This document shows positions 35,257-44,674 of a stretch of 64,000 nucleotides of DNA, piece by piece. Under the pieces are notes generated by a model. It was not told where the DNA came from. It saw only the letters and a list, made by a program, of their open reading frames with translations, and made no database searches. The stretch is from Flavobacterium sp. K5-23 (GTDB lineage Bacteria > Bacteroidota > Bacteroidia > Flavobacteriales > Flavobacteriaceae): contig NZ_CP056783.1 of assembly GCF_023278045.1 (NCBI RefSeq), positions 930,001-994,000 of the forward strand. The letters are read 5' to 3'. Position 1 is the first letter of the stretch, and each line of letters starts with the position of its first letter. The position numbers and the translations under genes are program-made.

Positions 35257-36486
35257 ATGCAATATAGAAATATTTTTTTAGCTTCAATGGCGGTCCTAGC
35301 CTTAACTGCCACATCTTGTTCCACTGACGATGCTCCAGCTGAATTAGCTGTTCCAACAGCATATTCATTTAATCGTAATGCAACAACCTCTGTTGATTTT
35401 TCAGGTCAAAAAAGTCGTTTGTTAATGTTAGACGCAATGGGAGAATATATAAAAGTCAACGCAACAATTGGAGTAAATGACACAAAATTGGTTGCGATGT
35501 ACTCAAATACTGGAAGCCCTTTTTCTGCTTCAGATTTAAATGCTTCTGGAAAACAATTGTTTGACAAAACAGCTTCTTCAACTGATTATTTTAGTTTGAA
35601 TCTAGGAGGGGGATCTTCAGTAGAACAACAAGCGGTTAGAAATCTTTTCAGTGCTACATTTGTAGATGCTAAAAACGCAAGTCAAGGAGCAACTGCTGCT
35701 GCTGGAGTAGCGGGTCTTTATTTAGACGTTAGCACTTCCGGAACAAGCAAAAGGCTTTTTGCTGCAAACGGTCTTGAGCCACAACAAGTATTGTTGAAAG
35801 GTATGATGGGTGCTTGTTTTATGGACCAAATCGTAAACAATTACTTAAGTGTAAATAAGTTGGATGCTGTAACTACTAAAGCAGATAATACAAACAAGGT
35901 ACTTGTGTCTGGAAAGAACTATACCGAAATGGAGCACAACTGGGACGAAGCTTACGGGTACATTTATGGTGCAGATGATTTGACCACTACACCATCTACA
36001 CCAGTATATAAGTTTTGGAGCAGTTATATAAATCAAGTAAATGCTGATGTTGATTTCAACACGGTTTCTGCCGATATTAATCTTGCTTTCCGTAAAGGTA
36101 GAGCCGCAATTACTGCCAATGATTATGCTACTCGTGATGCACAAATTAATATCATTAAAACTAAAATCGCGTTAATTCCTGCCGTTAGAGCGGTGTTTTA
36201 TCTTCAAGAAGGTAAAGGGAAATTAACTGTTGATGGCGGGGCAAAAGCTTTTCACGCTTTATCTGAAGCTTATGGTTTTATAATGTCATTGCGTTATACA
36301 AACAAACCAGGTACAAACAACCCTTACTTTTCTAAATCAGAAGTCGATACGATGTTAGCGTCTCTTACTAGCGGAACAAACGGATTGTGGGATATAAATA
36401 CTTTACCGGCTAAATGTGATGCAATTTCGATTCAAATTGCCACTAAATTTGGTTTCACTGTTACTCAAGCGGCAACAGTTAATTAA
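35257..36486 (+). CDS. DUF4856 lipoprotein, imelysin-associated
   Basis: A 409-residue lipoprotein (MQYRNIFLASMAVLALTATSCSTDD, lipid-modified Cys21). The mature part fits DUF4856: YSFNRNATTSVDFSGQKSRLLMLDAMGEYI at the start, GMMGACFMDQIVNNYL in the middle and TEMEHNWDEAYGYIYG (about 226-242). The latter resembles the helical repeats of imelysin-type proteins. It probably faces the periplasm or outside surface and may bind metal with the imelysin encoded next. A terminator-like hairpin (36503-36531) separates it from the imelysin gene, so it may be made in excess of the downstream genes. Confidence 0.85.
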   Translation: MQYRNIFLASMAVLALTATSCSTDDAPAELAVPTAYSFNRNATTSVDFSGQKSRLLMLDAMGEYIKVNATIGVNDTKLVAMYSNTGSPFSASDLNASGKQLFDKTASSTDYFSLNLGGGSSVEQQAVRNLFSATFVDAKNASQGATAAAGVAGLYLDVSTSGTSKRLFAANGLEPQQVLLKGMMGACFMDQIVNNYLSVNKLDAVTTKADNTNKVLVSGKNYTEMEHNWDEAYGYIYGADDLTTTPSTPVYKFWSSYINQVNADVDFNTVSADINLAFRKGRAAITANDYATRDAQINIIKTKIALIPAVRAVFYLQEGKGKLTVDGGAKAFHALSEAYGFIMSLRYTNKPGTNNPYFSKSEVDTMLASLTSGTNGLWDINTLPAKCDAISIQIATKFGFTVTQAATVN

Positions 36487-36502
36487 TACAATTTAGAAAA
36501 GT

Positions 36503-36531
36503 AAGAGAACCACGATTCTCTTGCTTTTTTT
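36503..36531 (+). terminator. Terminator or attenuator between DUF4856 and imelysin
   Basis: AAGAGAA (36503-36509) and TTCTCTT (36516-36522) form a 7-bp stem with a 6-nt loop and a run of seven T. A promoter core lies right behind it. Confidence 0.7.
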
Positions 36532-36533
36532 GT

Positions 36534-36541
36534 TAACTTTG
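36534..36541 (+). promoter_or_regulatory. Promoter core TAACTTTG before imelysin
   Basis: TAACTTTG fits TAnnTTTG, starts 3 bp after the T-run of the preceding hairpin, and lies 16 bp before the imelysin ATG. Confidence 0.5.
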
Positions 36542-36557
36542 CAAAAAATTTGAAGAG

Positions 36558-37667
36558 ATGAAAAAAGTGATTTTATTTTTAGGTATTGCGGCTATGTTGT
36601 TTGCCTGTTCAGGCGAAAGTTCAAGCTCCAATACGGACACTTTCGACAGAAAAGGAATGCTAGAAAATTGGGCTGATAATATCATCATTCCAAGTTTTCA
36701 AAACTACCAGTCTAAAACAAGTGCTTTAGCAACAGCTTCAGCTACTTTTACGACTACACCTACTGAAGCTAATTTGACAGCACTTAGAGCTTCTTGGTTG
36801 GAAGCTTATAAAGCGTATCAAAAAGTGGCTGCTTTTGAAGTAGGAAAAGCACACGACTTGATGTTCCGTTACTATAATAATTCATTTCCAGTTAGCGTGT
36901 CTGACATTAACGCTAACATCGCTGCAGGTGATAATCAATTGGATTTATTGACAAAATTTGATGAGCAAGGTTTTCCTGCCTTGGATTATTTATTATTTGG
37001 TGTGGGAAATGATACCGCTTCAATTCTTGCAAAATATACTACTGATACGAATGCAGCTAAATATAAAAGTTATCTTATGGCGGTAAGTACTCGTATAAAA
37101 TCATTTTCTGATTTAATCGTTGCGGACTGGACAACTGGTGGTTACCGTACAGCGTATGTATTAAACAATGGAACAGGAGTAAGTAGTTCAACTAACAAAA
37201 CAATCAATCTTTTTGTACAGTATTATGAATATTACCTTCGTTCTGTAAAAATAGGATTCCCAGCCGGAAAATTTTCAGCAACTACAAGACCTTCAGATGT
37301 AGAAGCATATTATAAAAATGACATTTCAAAAGAACTATTGGAAATTGGACTTCAATCTTCTAAAGACTTTTTTAACGGAAAACATTTTAACTCCACAACT
37401 ACGGGATTAAGTTTAAAAGCCTATTTGGATTATTTAAACGTAGTACGTTCAGGTGAAAGTTTAAGCACTACGATTCTAAGTAAGTATGCTGAAGCATCTA
37501 CTTCTATTGGTGTTTTGAACGCTAGTTTCTCTCAACAAATTCAAACTGACAACACTAAAATGCTTGCTGCTTTTGATGCTTTGCAAAAAAACGTTGTCTG
37601 CTTTAAAATTGATATGATTCCTGCATTGAATGTTGTAATTGACTACCAAGATAACGATGGTGATTAA
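36558..37667 (+). CDS. Imelysin-family (M75-like) lipoprotein
   Basis: A 369-residue lipoprotein (MKKVILFLGIAAMLFACSGES, lipid-modified Cys17). It has the two helical bundles of imelysin proteins: NWADNIIIPSFQNYQSKTSAL and LRASWLEAYKAYQKVAAFEVG near the start, and a C-terminal bundle. The family GxHxxE motif appears here as GFPALD in QGFPALDYLLFG, so the usual His and Glu ligands are replaced. Imelysin proteins such as EfeO and IrpA act in iron uptake or binding, and peptidase activity is doubtful. It is followed after 2 bp by the HTTM gene. Confidence 0.9.
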   Translation: MKKVILFLGIAAMLFACSGESSSSNTDTFDRKGMLENWADNIIIPSFQNYQSKTSALATASATFTTTPTEANLTALRASWLEAYKAYQKVAAFEVGKAHDLMFRYYNNSFPVSVSDINANIAAGDNQLDLLTKFDEQGFPALDYLLFGVGNDTASILAKYTTDTNAAKYKSYLMAVSTRIKSFSDLIVADWTTGGYRTAYVLNNGTGVSSSTNKTINLFVQYYEYYLRSVKIGFPAGKFSATTRPSDVEAYYKNDISKELLEIGLQSSKDFFNGKHFNSTTTGLSLKAYLDYLNVVRSGESLSTTILSKYAEASTSIGVLNASFSQQIQTDNTKMLAAFDALQKNVVCFKIDMIPALNVVIDYQDNDGD

Positions 37668-37669
37668 TT

Positions 37670-39037
37670 ATGAATTTCAATCTAAATAACTATATAAACA
37701 AATACACAGAAGCCGCAACGCTAGCCTTTTTTAGGCTGGCGTTTGGTTTAATGATGGTTTTGAGTATCATCCGTTTTATAAGTTATGGATGGGTTGAAAA
37801 ACTTTATATTGACCCAAAATTCCATTTTACTTTTTATGGTTTCGAATGGGTGAAACCCCTAGGGAATTATACTTATTTGTTGTTCTTCATCTGCGGATTA
37901 TCCGCATTTTTTGTTGCTTTAGGGTACAAATATCGAATGGCGATTATCGTTTTCTTCTTTAGTTTTACGTACATTGAATTGTTAGACAAAACGACCTATC
38001 TCAATCATTACTATTTTATTTCCATAATTAGCTTTTTGTTGATTTTTTTACCCGCTAATGCTAGCTTCTCCATAGATGCTTTTAAAAACAAAAACCTGGT
38101 TTTTCAAAAAATCCCTAGTTGGAATCTAGATATTTTAAAGCTAATGCTGGGAATAGTCTATTTCTATGCGGGATTGGCAAAACTAAATTCTGACTGGCTG
38201 ATAGACGCTATGCCGCTTTCTATATGGTTACCCGGAAATGCAAATCTACCATTGATAGGTTCGATCTTGGAAAAAACTTGGGCTCATTATAGCTTCAGTT
38301 GGATTGGCGCACTTTATGATTTAGCCATTCCATTTTTATTATTGTATAGAAGAACCCGAGTTTTCGCTTTTGTTCTAGTCGTGATTTTCCATATTCTTAC
38401 CAGGATTTTGTTTCCTATTGGGATGTTTCCCTATATTATGATCGTCAGTTCACTGATTTTCTTTGATAGTTCGCTACACCTTCTCTTTTTTAAGAAAATA
38501 GCATCTGTATTAAAATTCAGCGCGGAGTATTTTGAAAACGGGAAAACAAAAATTCAAAATTATAATGGATTGTATAAAACCAAAGTGGCGTTTCTGATGG
38601 CATTTATGGCGTTTCAATTGGCATTCCCTTTTCGTTATCTATTGTATCCCCAAGAGTTGTTCTGGACTGAAGAGGGTTATCGATTTTCGTGGCGAGTAAT
38701 GCTTATGGAGAAAGCCGGTTATGCTAATTTTATCATTACAGATTCAAAAACTAAAAATTCTTTCCAGGTTAATAATAGCCAGTTTTTAACCACTTTTCAG
38801 GAAAAACAAATGGCATTTCAGCCTGATTTTATATTGGAATATGCCCATTATTTACACGATTATTATTCAAAACAAGGCGTGACTAATCCCGAAGTTCGAG
38901 TAGAAAGCTATGTCGCACTCAATGGTCGACTTAGCCAGCCTTATATCAATTCAAAAATAAATTTAATACAAGAATATGAATCATTCAAACACAAAACTTG
39001 GATTCTTCCTTTTAATGATGAAATTAAAGGCTTTTAG
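37670..39037 (+). CDS. HTTM-domain membrane protein (gamma-carboxylase-like)
   Basis: A 455-residue integral membrane protein related to vitamin K-dependent gamma-carboxylase (HTTM domain). Eight or more helices are visible in the first 330 residues, with LAFFRLAFGLMMVLSIIRF at the start, YLNHYYFISIISFLLIFLPAN (about 114-134) and FYAGLAKLNSDWLIDAMPLS (about 164-183). The last 120 residues are soluble. Bacterial HTTM proteins are not known to carboxylate in most cases. Here it lies between imelysin and a TBDR, with 2-bp and overlapping junctions, so it probably serves the same iron system. Its first codons contain TTCAATCTAAATAA, part of the shared iron-box candidate. Confidence 0.88.
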   Translation: MNFNLNNYINKYTEAATLAFFRLAFGLMMVLSIIRFISYGWVEKLYIDPKFHFTFYGFEWVKPLGNYTYLLFFICGLSAFFVALGYKYRMAIIVFFFSFTYIELLDKTTYLNHYYFISIISFLLIFLPANASFSIDAFKNKNLVFQKIPSWNLDILKLMLGIVYFYAGLAKLNSDWLIDAMPLSIWLPGNANLPLIGSILEKTWAHYSFSWIGALYDLAIPFLLLYRRTRVFAFVLVVIFHILTRILFPIGMFPYIMIVSSLIFFDSSLHLLFFKKIASVLKFSAEYFENGKTKIQNYNGLYKTKVAFLMAFMAFQLAFPFRYLLYPQELFWTEEGYRFSWRVMLMEKAGYANFIITDSKTKNSFQVNNSQFLTTFQEKQMAFQPDFILEYAHYLHDYYSKQGVTNPEVRVESYVALNGRLSQPYINSKINLIQEYESFKHKTWILPFNDEIKGF

Positions 39038-41447
39038 TTGTATTCTGTTTTTAATGGTTTCCGCAGCTGGATTTTCTCAAAATAAAGTTTCTGGAATTGT
39101 TAAAAACACTGAGAATAAAAAACTAGCTGGAGTAGAGGTTTTTATCGATGCATCAAATCAAAAAACAATTACGAATAAGGAGGGTTTCTTTGAGTTTAAA
39201 AATGTCAACACAGGAAGTCATAAGTTTGTTTTTTTTGCTGAAAACTACTTTTATTCTGAACAGACAATCACTGTTAAAGAGGGTGCGAATGATGTTGCTA
39301 TCGTTTTGTCTCCTATGAATGTGGAACTTTCTGAAGTTGTCATTAAAAAGCAAAAAGAGAAAATATTTGCTTTGAGAAGATTGAAAGATATAGAGGAAAC
39401 TGCTATTTATGCCGGAAAAAAAACAGAAGTAATCTCTATTGAAAAATTAACCGTAAACAAAGCTACTAATAATGCTCGTCAAGTCTATTCTCAGGTAGTG
39501 GGATTGACTATTAATGAAAGTAACGATGGTGGTTTGCAGTTGAGTATTGGTGGACGTGGTTTAGATCCAAACCGTACTGCCAATTTTAATACACGCCAGA
39601 ATGGTTATGATATCAGTGCCGATGTACTGGGTTATCCAGAGAGTTATTATGCAACTCCAACCGAGGCTTTAGAAGAGATTCAAATCGTTCGTGGTGCTGC
39701 ATCTTTGCAGTATGGAACACAATTTGGCGGAATGGTTAACTTTAAATTAAAGAGTCCAAGCAAAAAAGAAATTGAGTTTACTAATAGGTTAACGGCAGGT
39801 TCTTATGGTTTGTTTACCAGTTTCACCAGTTTAAGTGGAACGGTGGATAAATTCAGTTATTACACTTTTTACAACTATAAACAAGGAGATGGTTTTAGAC
39901 CCAATTCAGAGTTTGATTCGAAAAACTATTTTGCTAATTTAAACTATCAATTCACTGATAAAACATCAGTACATTTTGACTATACCCATTTCAATTATTT
40001 AGCGCATCAAGCCGGCGGATTAACGGATGTTATGTTTTTGGATAACCCAAAACAAAGCAATCGTACTCGAAACTGGTTTGGCGTGAACTGGAATTTATAT
40101 GCATTAAAATTGAAACACAAATTCGACCACGATGCTGATTTTTCATTGCAATTATTTGGATTGGACGCCAGCAGAAAAGCGGTTGGTTTCAGAGAAAACC
40201 GTGTGAATACGCAAGATGTTCCTGGTGCTGAAAGAGATTTGATTGTTGGGGATTTTGTCAATTGGGGAGCAGAAGCCCGTTATTTAAAACGCTATTCGAT
40301 TAAAGAAAATAGTAGCGCATTTTTAATTGGAACCAAATACTATCAATCCAAAAATTCCGGAATTCAAGGTCCTGGAAGTTCGGGATCGGACGCTAATTTT
40401 AATTTGGCTACCGATGAATTTCCAAATTATAAAAGCCAGTCGGATTTTAGTTTCCCGAATTTGAATGTGGCCATTTTTGGTGAAAACATATTCAAGCTAA
40501 CGCACAATTTCTCTCTTACACCGGGTTTTCGTTATGAGAATATTAGAACGCAAGCCAATGGATATTATAGAAACATAGTTTCAAATCAAACGGGAGTGAT
40601 TTTAGACGAAACAAAATTCGAAAACAAAACGGTTAATCGGGACTTCTTTTTATTCGGACTAGGGATGAGCTACAAGCCATTTAAAAACACCGAAATTTAC
40701 GGTAACATTTCTCAAAATTACCGTTCAGTTACTTTCAATGACATACGTACAGTAAGTCCGAGTAATATCATCGATGAAAATATTAAAGATGAGAAAGGAT
40801 ATACTTCTGATATTGGAATTAGAGGAAATATTGAAGATAAATTAACTTTTGATGCCAGTATTTACGGTTTGTATTATGATGATAAAATAGGGGAGTATCC
40901 AAAAGCGATTCCTGCAATTGTGCGCTATCGTTCAAATATTGGTACAGCAGTAACCTATGGTTTTGAGGCATTGGTGGATTGGAATATTCAAAGGACATTT
41001 TTCCAGGAAAAGGAAGATTTTATATGGAAGTTATTTTCGAATATAGCATTCACGGATTCTCAATATTTAAAATCAGATGTTAATAATATCAAGGGAAATA
41101 AGGTGGAATTTGTTCCGCTTTATAATATTAAAACAGGAACAGGATTAGGATATAAAAACTTTATGACGAGTTTGCAGTTTACCTATTTGTCAAGTCAATT
41201 TACAGATGCTTCAAATAATACAACAAATGTTAACGACGGGGTTTATGGAATATTTGGCCAAATCCCATCTTATTACGTTGTCGATTTATCGATGTCTTAC
41301 AAGTGGAAAAAATGGAAACTAGAAGCAGGGATCAATAACTTAACAGATAAAAGTTACTTCACCAGAAGAGCAACCGGTTATCCCGGTCCAGGGATTATCC
41401 CGTCTGATCCAAGATATTTTTACACCACTTTAGAATTTGTGTTTTAG
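39015..41447 (+). CDS. FecA-like TonB-dependent receptor, iron-uptake operon
   Basis: An 810-residue outer-membrane receptor. Starting at ATG 39015 (or 39018) gives a signal peptide MMKLKAFSCILFLMVSAAGFSQ; the frame is open to 38976, but that adds polar residues. The start overlaps the HTTM end by 23 bp. A carboxypeptidase-like domain (about 25-105) precedes the plug (VYSQVVGLTINESNDGGLQLSIGGRG, IQIVRGAASLQYGTQFGGMVNF), then a 22-strand barrel ends YFYTTLEFVF. It resembles FecA-type siderophore receptors. With imelysin and HTTM proteins it forms a probable ferric-complex uptake operon. Confidence 0.92.
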   Translation: MMKLKAFSCILFLMVSAAGFSQNKVSGIVKNTENKKLAGVEVFIDASNQKTITNKEGFFEFKNVNTGSHKFVFFAENYFYSEQTITVKEGANDVAIVLSPMNVELSEVVIKKQKEKIFALRRLKDIEETAIYAGKKTEVISIEKLTVNKATNNARQVYSQVVGLTINESNDGGLQLSIGGRGLDPNRTANFNTRQNGYDISADVLGYPESYYATPTEALEEIQIVRGAASLQYGTQFGGMVNFKLKSPSKKEIEFTNRLTAGSYGLFTSFTSLSGTVDKFSYYTFYNYKQGDGFRPNSEFDSKNYFANLNYQFTDKTSVHFDYTHFNYLAHQAGGLTDVMFLDNPKQSNRTRNWFGVNWNLYALKLKHKFDHDADFSLQLFGLDASRKAVGFRENRVNTQDVPGAERDLIVGDFVNWGAEARYLKRYSIKENSSAFLIGTKYYQSKNSGIQGPGSSGSDANFNLATDEFPNYKSQSDFSFPNLNVAIFGENIFKLTHNFSLTPGFRYENIRTQANGYYRNIVSNQTGVILDETKFENKTVNRDFFLFGLGMSYKPFKNTEIYGNISQNYRSVTFNDIRTVSPSNIIDENIKDEKGYTSDIGIRGNIEDKLTFDASIYGLYYDDKIGEYPKAIPAIVRYRSNIGTAVTYGFEALVDWNIQRTFFQEKEDFIWKLFSNIAFTDSQYLKSDVNNIKGNKVEFVPLYNIKTGTGLGYKNFMTSLQFTYLSSQFTDASNNTTNVNDGVYGIFGQIPSYYVVDLSMSYKWKKWKLEAGINNLTDKSYFTRRATGYPGPGIIPSDPRYFYTTLEFVF

Positions 41448-41463
41448 TAAAAGATACTTCATT

Positions 41464-41494
41464 AAAAAAGGACTGCATTGCAGTCCCTTTTTTA
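41464..41494. terminator. Bidirectional terminator between convergent genes
   Basis: GGACTGC (41470-41476) and GCAGTCC (41480-41486) form a 7-bp stem with a 3-nt loop between A- and T-runs. It serves the plus-strand TBDR ending at 41447 and possibly the minus-strand PAS gene ending at 41589. Confidence 0.85.
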
Positions 41495-41588
41495 ATGGTT
41501 TTAAGTCAATGTTCCCGAATTAAAGCCTAGACGAAGTGTTGGCAGACAAACTGTGTTTAAAAGACGAATTTAAGATGTTGAACATTAA

Positions 41589-44045
41589 TTAGGATCCTTT
41601 TTTAAAACCAATCAAATTTCTATATTTCTTTTCGCTTTCTTCCAGGGCGACTTCCAGATTTTTGAAATAAGTGATATCTTTTATGTTTGAAACTGCAGCG
41701 ATCACATAATTGTTTTCATCTACAATTGGTCGGCCACTAATAACAACCCGTTTCTTCACTTTGGTTTCATTGTCTTCAATTATTATTTCGACATCCTCAG
41801 TTGTTTCTCCTTTTAACGCTTTCTCTAACGGGAGGTTTTGTGCGGGAAAAACGGTGCGTTCATCAGGATAATAGAGATCGTATTTTGTTGACCAATCTAT
41901 GGTTGCTGCAACTTCAGAATCTTGCTTAATACCAATGATTTCTTCTGCCATTCGATTCGAAAGAACTATCCTTTTTTGGCTGTCAGTAACTATAATCCCT
42001 TCTCCAATATTCTCAAGAATTAGTTTTAATTTCAATTCGTTAAGACGCACCAGTTTATCAGCTTCTCTCTTCTCATTTTCCATTTTTTTAGTTAATGAAA
42101 TATCTTTTATAAAATAAATAAAGATATACTTGCCCAAAATAGTGGCCTCAGAGACGGTTAGTTCAATTTCAAACTCAACATTTTTTTTGTTTAGTCCAGT
42201 GATTTCAATAGTTTTATTAATCATAGGACCTTCACCTGTTGACAGGAAATGTTTGATTCCTTCAATTTGGTTTTCTCGATGTTGAATCGGGATAATTAAT
42301 TCATGCATGGATTTTCCCAAAGCTTCTGCTACTGACCAACCGAATATTTTTTCGGCTTTAGGATTCCATCTAATAATACTTCTCTCTTCATTTATTACAA
42401 TCAAGGCATCTGGAGCTTCTTCAAATATGGTTTGCAATTGACCTTCGCTTTCTTTTAATTTCTGTTCGGCTGCTTTACGTTCGGTAATATCCCTCATAAT
42501 CGACTTATGTCCCGTAATTCTATTGCCTTCTCTTAATTGAATTACCGTTTGTTCAATCCATTTTTGCTCTCGGGATTTGGTTATTATCGGGAATGAAAAC
42601 AGCGTTTCGTCTATTTTATTTTTAAACTGGCTTAAATAAAATTCTTCGACCCTCTCCTTCCATTCTGGAGCAACGAGTTCTGATATTTGTTTTCCAATAA
42701 GTTCCTTTTGGGTGAAACCCGTAAGTTTTTTACAAGCAGGATTGATATATGTAAATACGCCTTTATAATCTGAAGTATGAACTACATCTCCCACATTTTC
42801 TACTATTTCACGATATTTTTCCTCACTTGTACGGAGCGTTTCAATAGCTTGAGCTAATTGAGCTGTACGTTCTGTTACTTTTTGTTCTAATTCTTCATTA
42901 AGGGTTTTAATCTCGGTTTCTGAAGTTTTTCGTTCCGTAATATCATGGATTACTAATACTCCTCCAGTGATTTTTCCAGTTAAATCTTTTAAAGGTCGCG
43001 CTGTTGCTACCACAAAAAGGCCTTCTGTTTTTCTATAATTTTGAATGAATATTTCCATATTATCCACTTCTTCCCCGTTTAAAGCTTTTACAAGTGGAAG
43101 CTCATTTGTGTTTATAACTGTTTTAGTTTCTGGCCAAAAGAAGCCGTATGTTTCTGCCCATTTGTCTATTGCAATTTCCAGCGGTCCCAATCCAATTATT
43201 TTTTCACTTGCGGCATTCCATAGAATGAATTTTCTGTTTTCATCTACAACAATTAATCCATCACCCATATTCTGAATAACTGATTGTAAAAGAATGTTTT
43301 GTTCACTCAATTGAACTTTTGATTGCGCTACTTCATTATCTCTTTTTTCAATGTTCTCTAACATATCATTTAGCCCTGCGGAAAGAATGCTGATTTCGTC
43401 TTTACCTTCAACAACCATTCTAATTTTATAATCAGCCGTGTCTTTTATTGTTTGAATTACCGTTACCAAGTTCATCAATGGTTTCGAAATATACTTTTTG
43501 ATGAACAGTGCAATAAGAAACGCTAATGCAATTCCTACTATCAATAAAACAATTCCCAGACTCAAAACGTCCATTTTTATTTTATTCAGTTCTGATAATT
43601 CAAAACGAATTCTAACTTGTCCTATAATTTCATCGTCTTTTGTAATGTTACTGTAAACAAACAAATTTTCCTTTGTAAATAGAAAACTTTCATCTTCTTC
43701 TATTTGATTAGAAAACTTAAATTTTTTGTTGGAACCTGGTTTAGTATAGCTTGCAAACACGTTTCCTTTTTTGTCTAAAATGGTAGCGTTTAAAAGATCA
43801 TTTTGTACTGTTAGTTCCGATAGAATTTTTTCGGCGGCGCTATTATCAAGAAACTCCAATGCTGAAACAGAATTGAAACCTACTACCTGTGCGATAGCAA
43901 TGGAGCTTATTGCTTTTCGGTCTTTAAATCCTTTTATGTCTATTAGCACAAAAGCGGTAATGCAAATCCCAAGTACTAAAGCAGATGTAAATACCTGCAT
44001 AAGGACCAGTTTATTCTTTATTGATATGTTTCTTATATTTATCAT
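41589..44045 (-). CDS. Multi-PAS membrane sensor lacking a kinase domain
   Basis: An 818-residue sensor. Two membrane helices (about 12-34 and 160-185) enclose a CHASE8-like periplasmic domain of about 120 residues. A HAMP domain (about 186-240) follows, then four PAS/PAC units (about 250-380, 410-530, 540-660 and 675-800), for example GDGLIVVDENRKFILWNAASEKIIG and YINPACKKLTGFTQKELIGK. The last PAC is followed by LEVALEESEKKYRNLI, which normally leads into another PAS or a HisKA domain, but the protein then stops with GFKKGS. No kinase, GGDEF or phosphatase domain is present, and none is visible in the 140 bp downstream. It is third in an operon TBDR - YfiR - sensor. Confidence 0.85.
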   Translation of the reverse strand: MINIRNISIKNKLVLMQVFTSALVLGICITAFVLIDIKGFKDRKAISSIAIAQVVGFNSVSALEFLDNSAAEKILSELTVQNDLLNATILDKKGNVFASYTKPGSNKKFKFSNQIEEDESFLFTKENLFVYSNITKDDEIIGQVRIRFELSELNKIKMDVLSLGIVLLIVGIALAFLIALFIKKYISKPLMNLVTVIQTIKDTADYKIRMVVEGKDEISILSAGLNDMLENIEKRDNEVAQSKVQLSEQNILLQSVIQNMGDGLIVVDENRKFILWNAASEKIIGLGPLEIAIDKWAETYGFFWPETKTVINTNELPLVKALNGEEVDNMEIFIQNYRKTEGLFVVATARPLKDLTGKITGGVLVIHDITERKTSETEIKTLNEELEQKVTERTAQLAQAIETLRTSEEKYREIVENVGDVVHTSDYKGVFTYINPACKKLTGFTQKELIGKQISELVAPEWKERVEEFYLSQFKNKIDETLFSFPIITKSREQKWIEQTVIQLREGNRITGHKSIMRDITERKAAEQKLKESEGQLQTIFEEAPDALIVINEERSIIRWNPKAEKIFGWSVAEALGKSMHELIIPIQHRENQIEGIKHFLSTGEGPMINKTIEITGLNKKNVEFEIELTVSEATILGKYIFIYFIKDISLTKKMENEKREADKLVRLNELKLKLILENIGEGIIVTDSQKRIVLSNRMAEEIIGIKQDSEVAATIDWSTKYDLYYPDERTVFPAQNLPLEKALKGETTEDVEIIIEDNETKVKKRVVISGRPIVDENNYVIAAVSNIKDITYFKNLEVALEESEKKYRNLIGFKKGS

Positions 44046-44099
44046 TTGCAGGTTTTTTTTAAGCTTTTAGGAATTTGATAGACTTCTATTTTGTTGCGA

Positions 44100-44621
44100 C
44101 TATTGTACAATTATGGCATGTTGCAGTAAAAAGGAACTAACTCCTATACCAGCTTTGTTTATTGCTTTTAAATTCACTTCAAATTTTAATTTATCATCTA
44201 TATACACAAAATTCATATGTGCTCCTTTTTTTCCGAAACCATTACGTTCTGTTACAATTAAAATAGGTTTTCCGGAATATTTTGAAAGTATTGTTTCTAA
44301 TGAGACTGAAGTGTTATAGGGCACAAATAAGATGTGGCAAAACCGTAGATCTGATAAGTTTTTATATTCCTTTATTTCTATGTTTTTGTTTTTAGCCAAA
44401 GCGGTTAAGGACGATGTAATAGGACTGTCTTCTAGAATAGCGATTTTAAAAGTTTGTTTTTTTGAGTAATCTTTCCAATACACATAATCCACAAAACGAT
44501 TTAGAAAATCGGCTTTTAGTTCATATTCTTTAGTCTCTGATTTCTCCTGTGCTGAAATAAAATTCACTCCTATGAAGAGGATAAATATTCCGAAAAAGAA
44601 TATGCGGATTTTAGTTTTCAT
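44100..44621 (-). CDS. YfiR-family (DUF4154) periplasmic protein
   Basis: A 173-residue exported protein with signal MKTKIRIFFFGIFILFIGVNFISAQ. The YfiR core has KADFLNRFVDYVYW near the start, FKIAILEDSPI, CHILFVPYN and ILIVTERNGFGKKGAHMNFV. In Pseudomonas, YfiR restrains the membrane cyclase YfiN from the periplasm. In Bacteroidota, YfiR-like genes commonly stand between a TBDR and a sensor kinase, as here. It probably links receptor state to the PAS sensor encoded 54 bp downstream. Confidence 0.9.
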   Translation of the reverse strand: MKTKIRIFFFGIFILFIGVNFISAQEKSETKEYELKADFLNRFVDYVYWKDYSKKQTFKIAILEDSPITSSLTALAKNKNIEIKEYKNLSDLRFCHILFVPYNTSVSLETILSKYSGKPILIVTERNGFGKKGAHMNFVYIDDKLKFEVNLKAINKAGIGVSSFLLQHAIIVQ

Positions 44622-44674
44622 ACCTGATATTTTTTTTGGTGTTCTCTAGTGCCTTTGTTTTTATTCAGTTCCAA

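Noticed and set aside
37676..37689. TTCAATCTAAATAA in the HTTM start as a full operator
   Set aside because: It lies within coding sequence and lacks the left part of the 18-mer; kept only as a supporting note.
41578..41600. GGATCC at the end of the PAS gene as a cloning artefact
   Set aside because: A single BamHI site arises by chance and the flanking sequence is native-looking and A+T-rich; no vector sequence follows.
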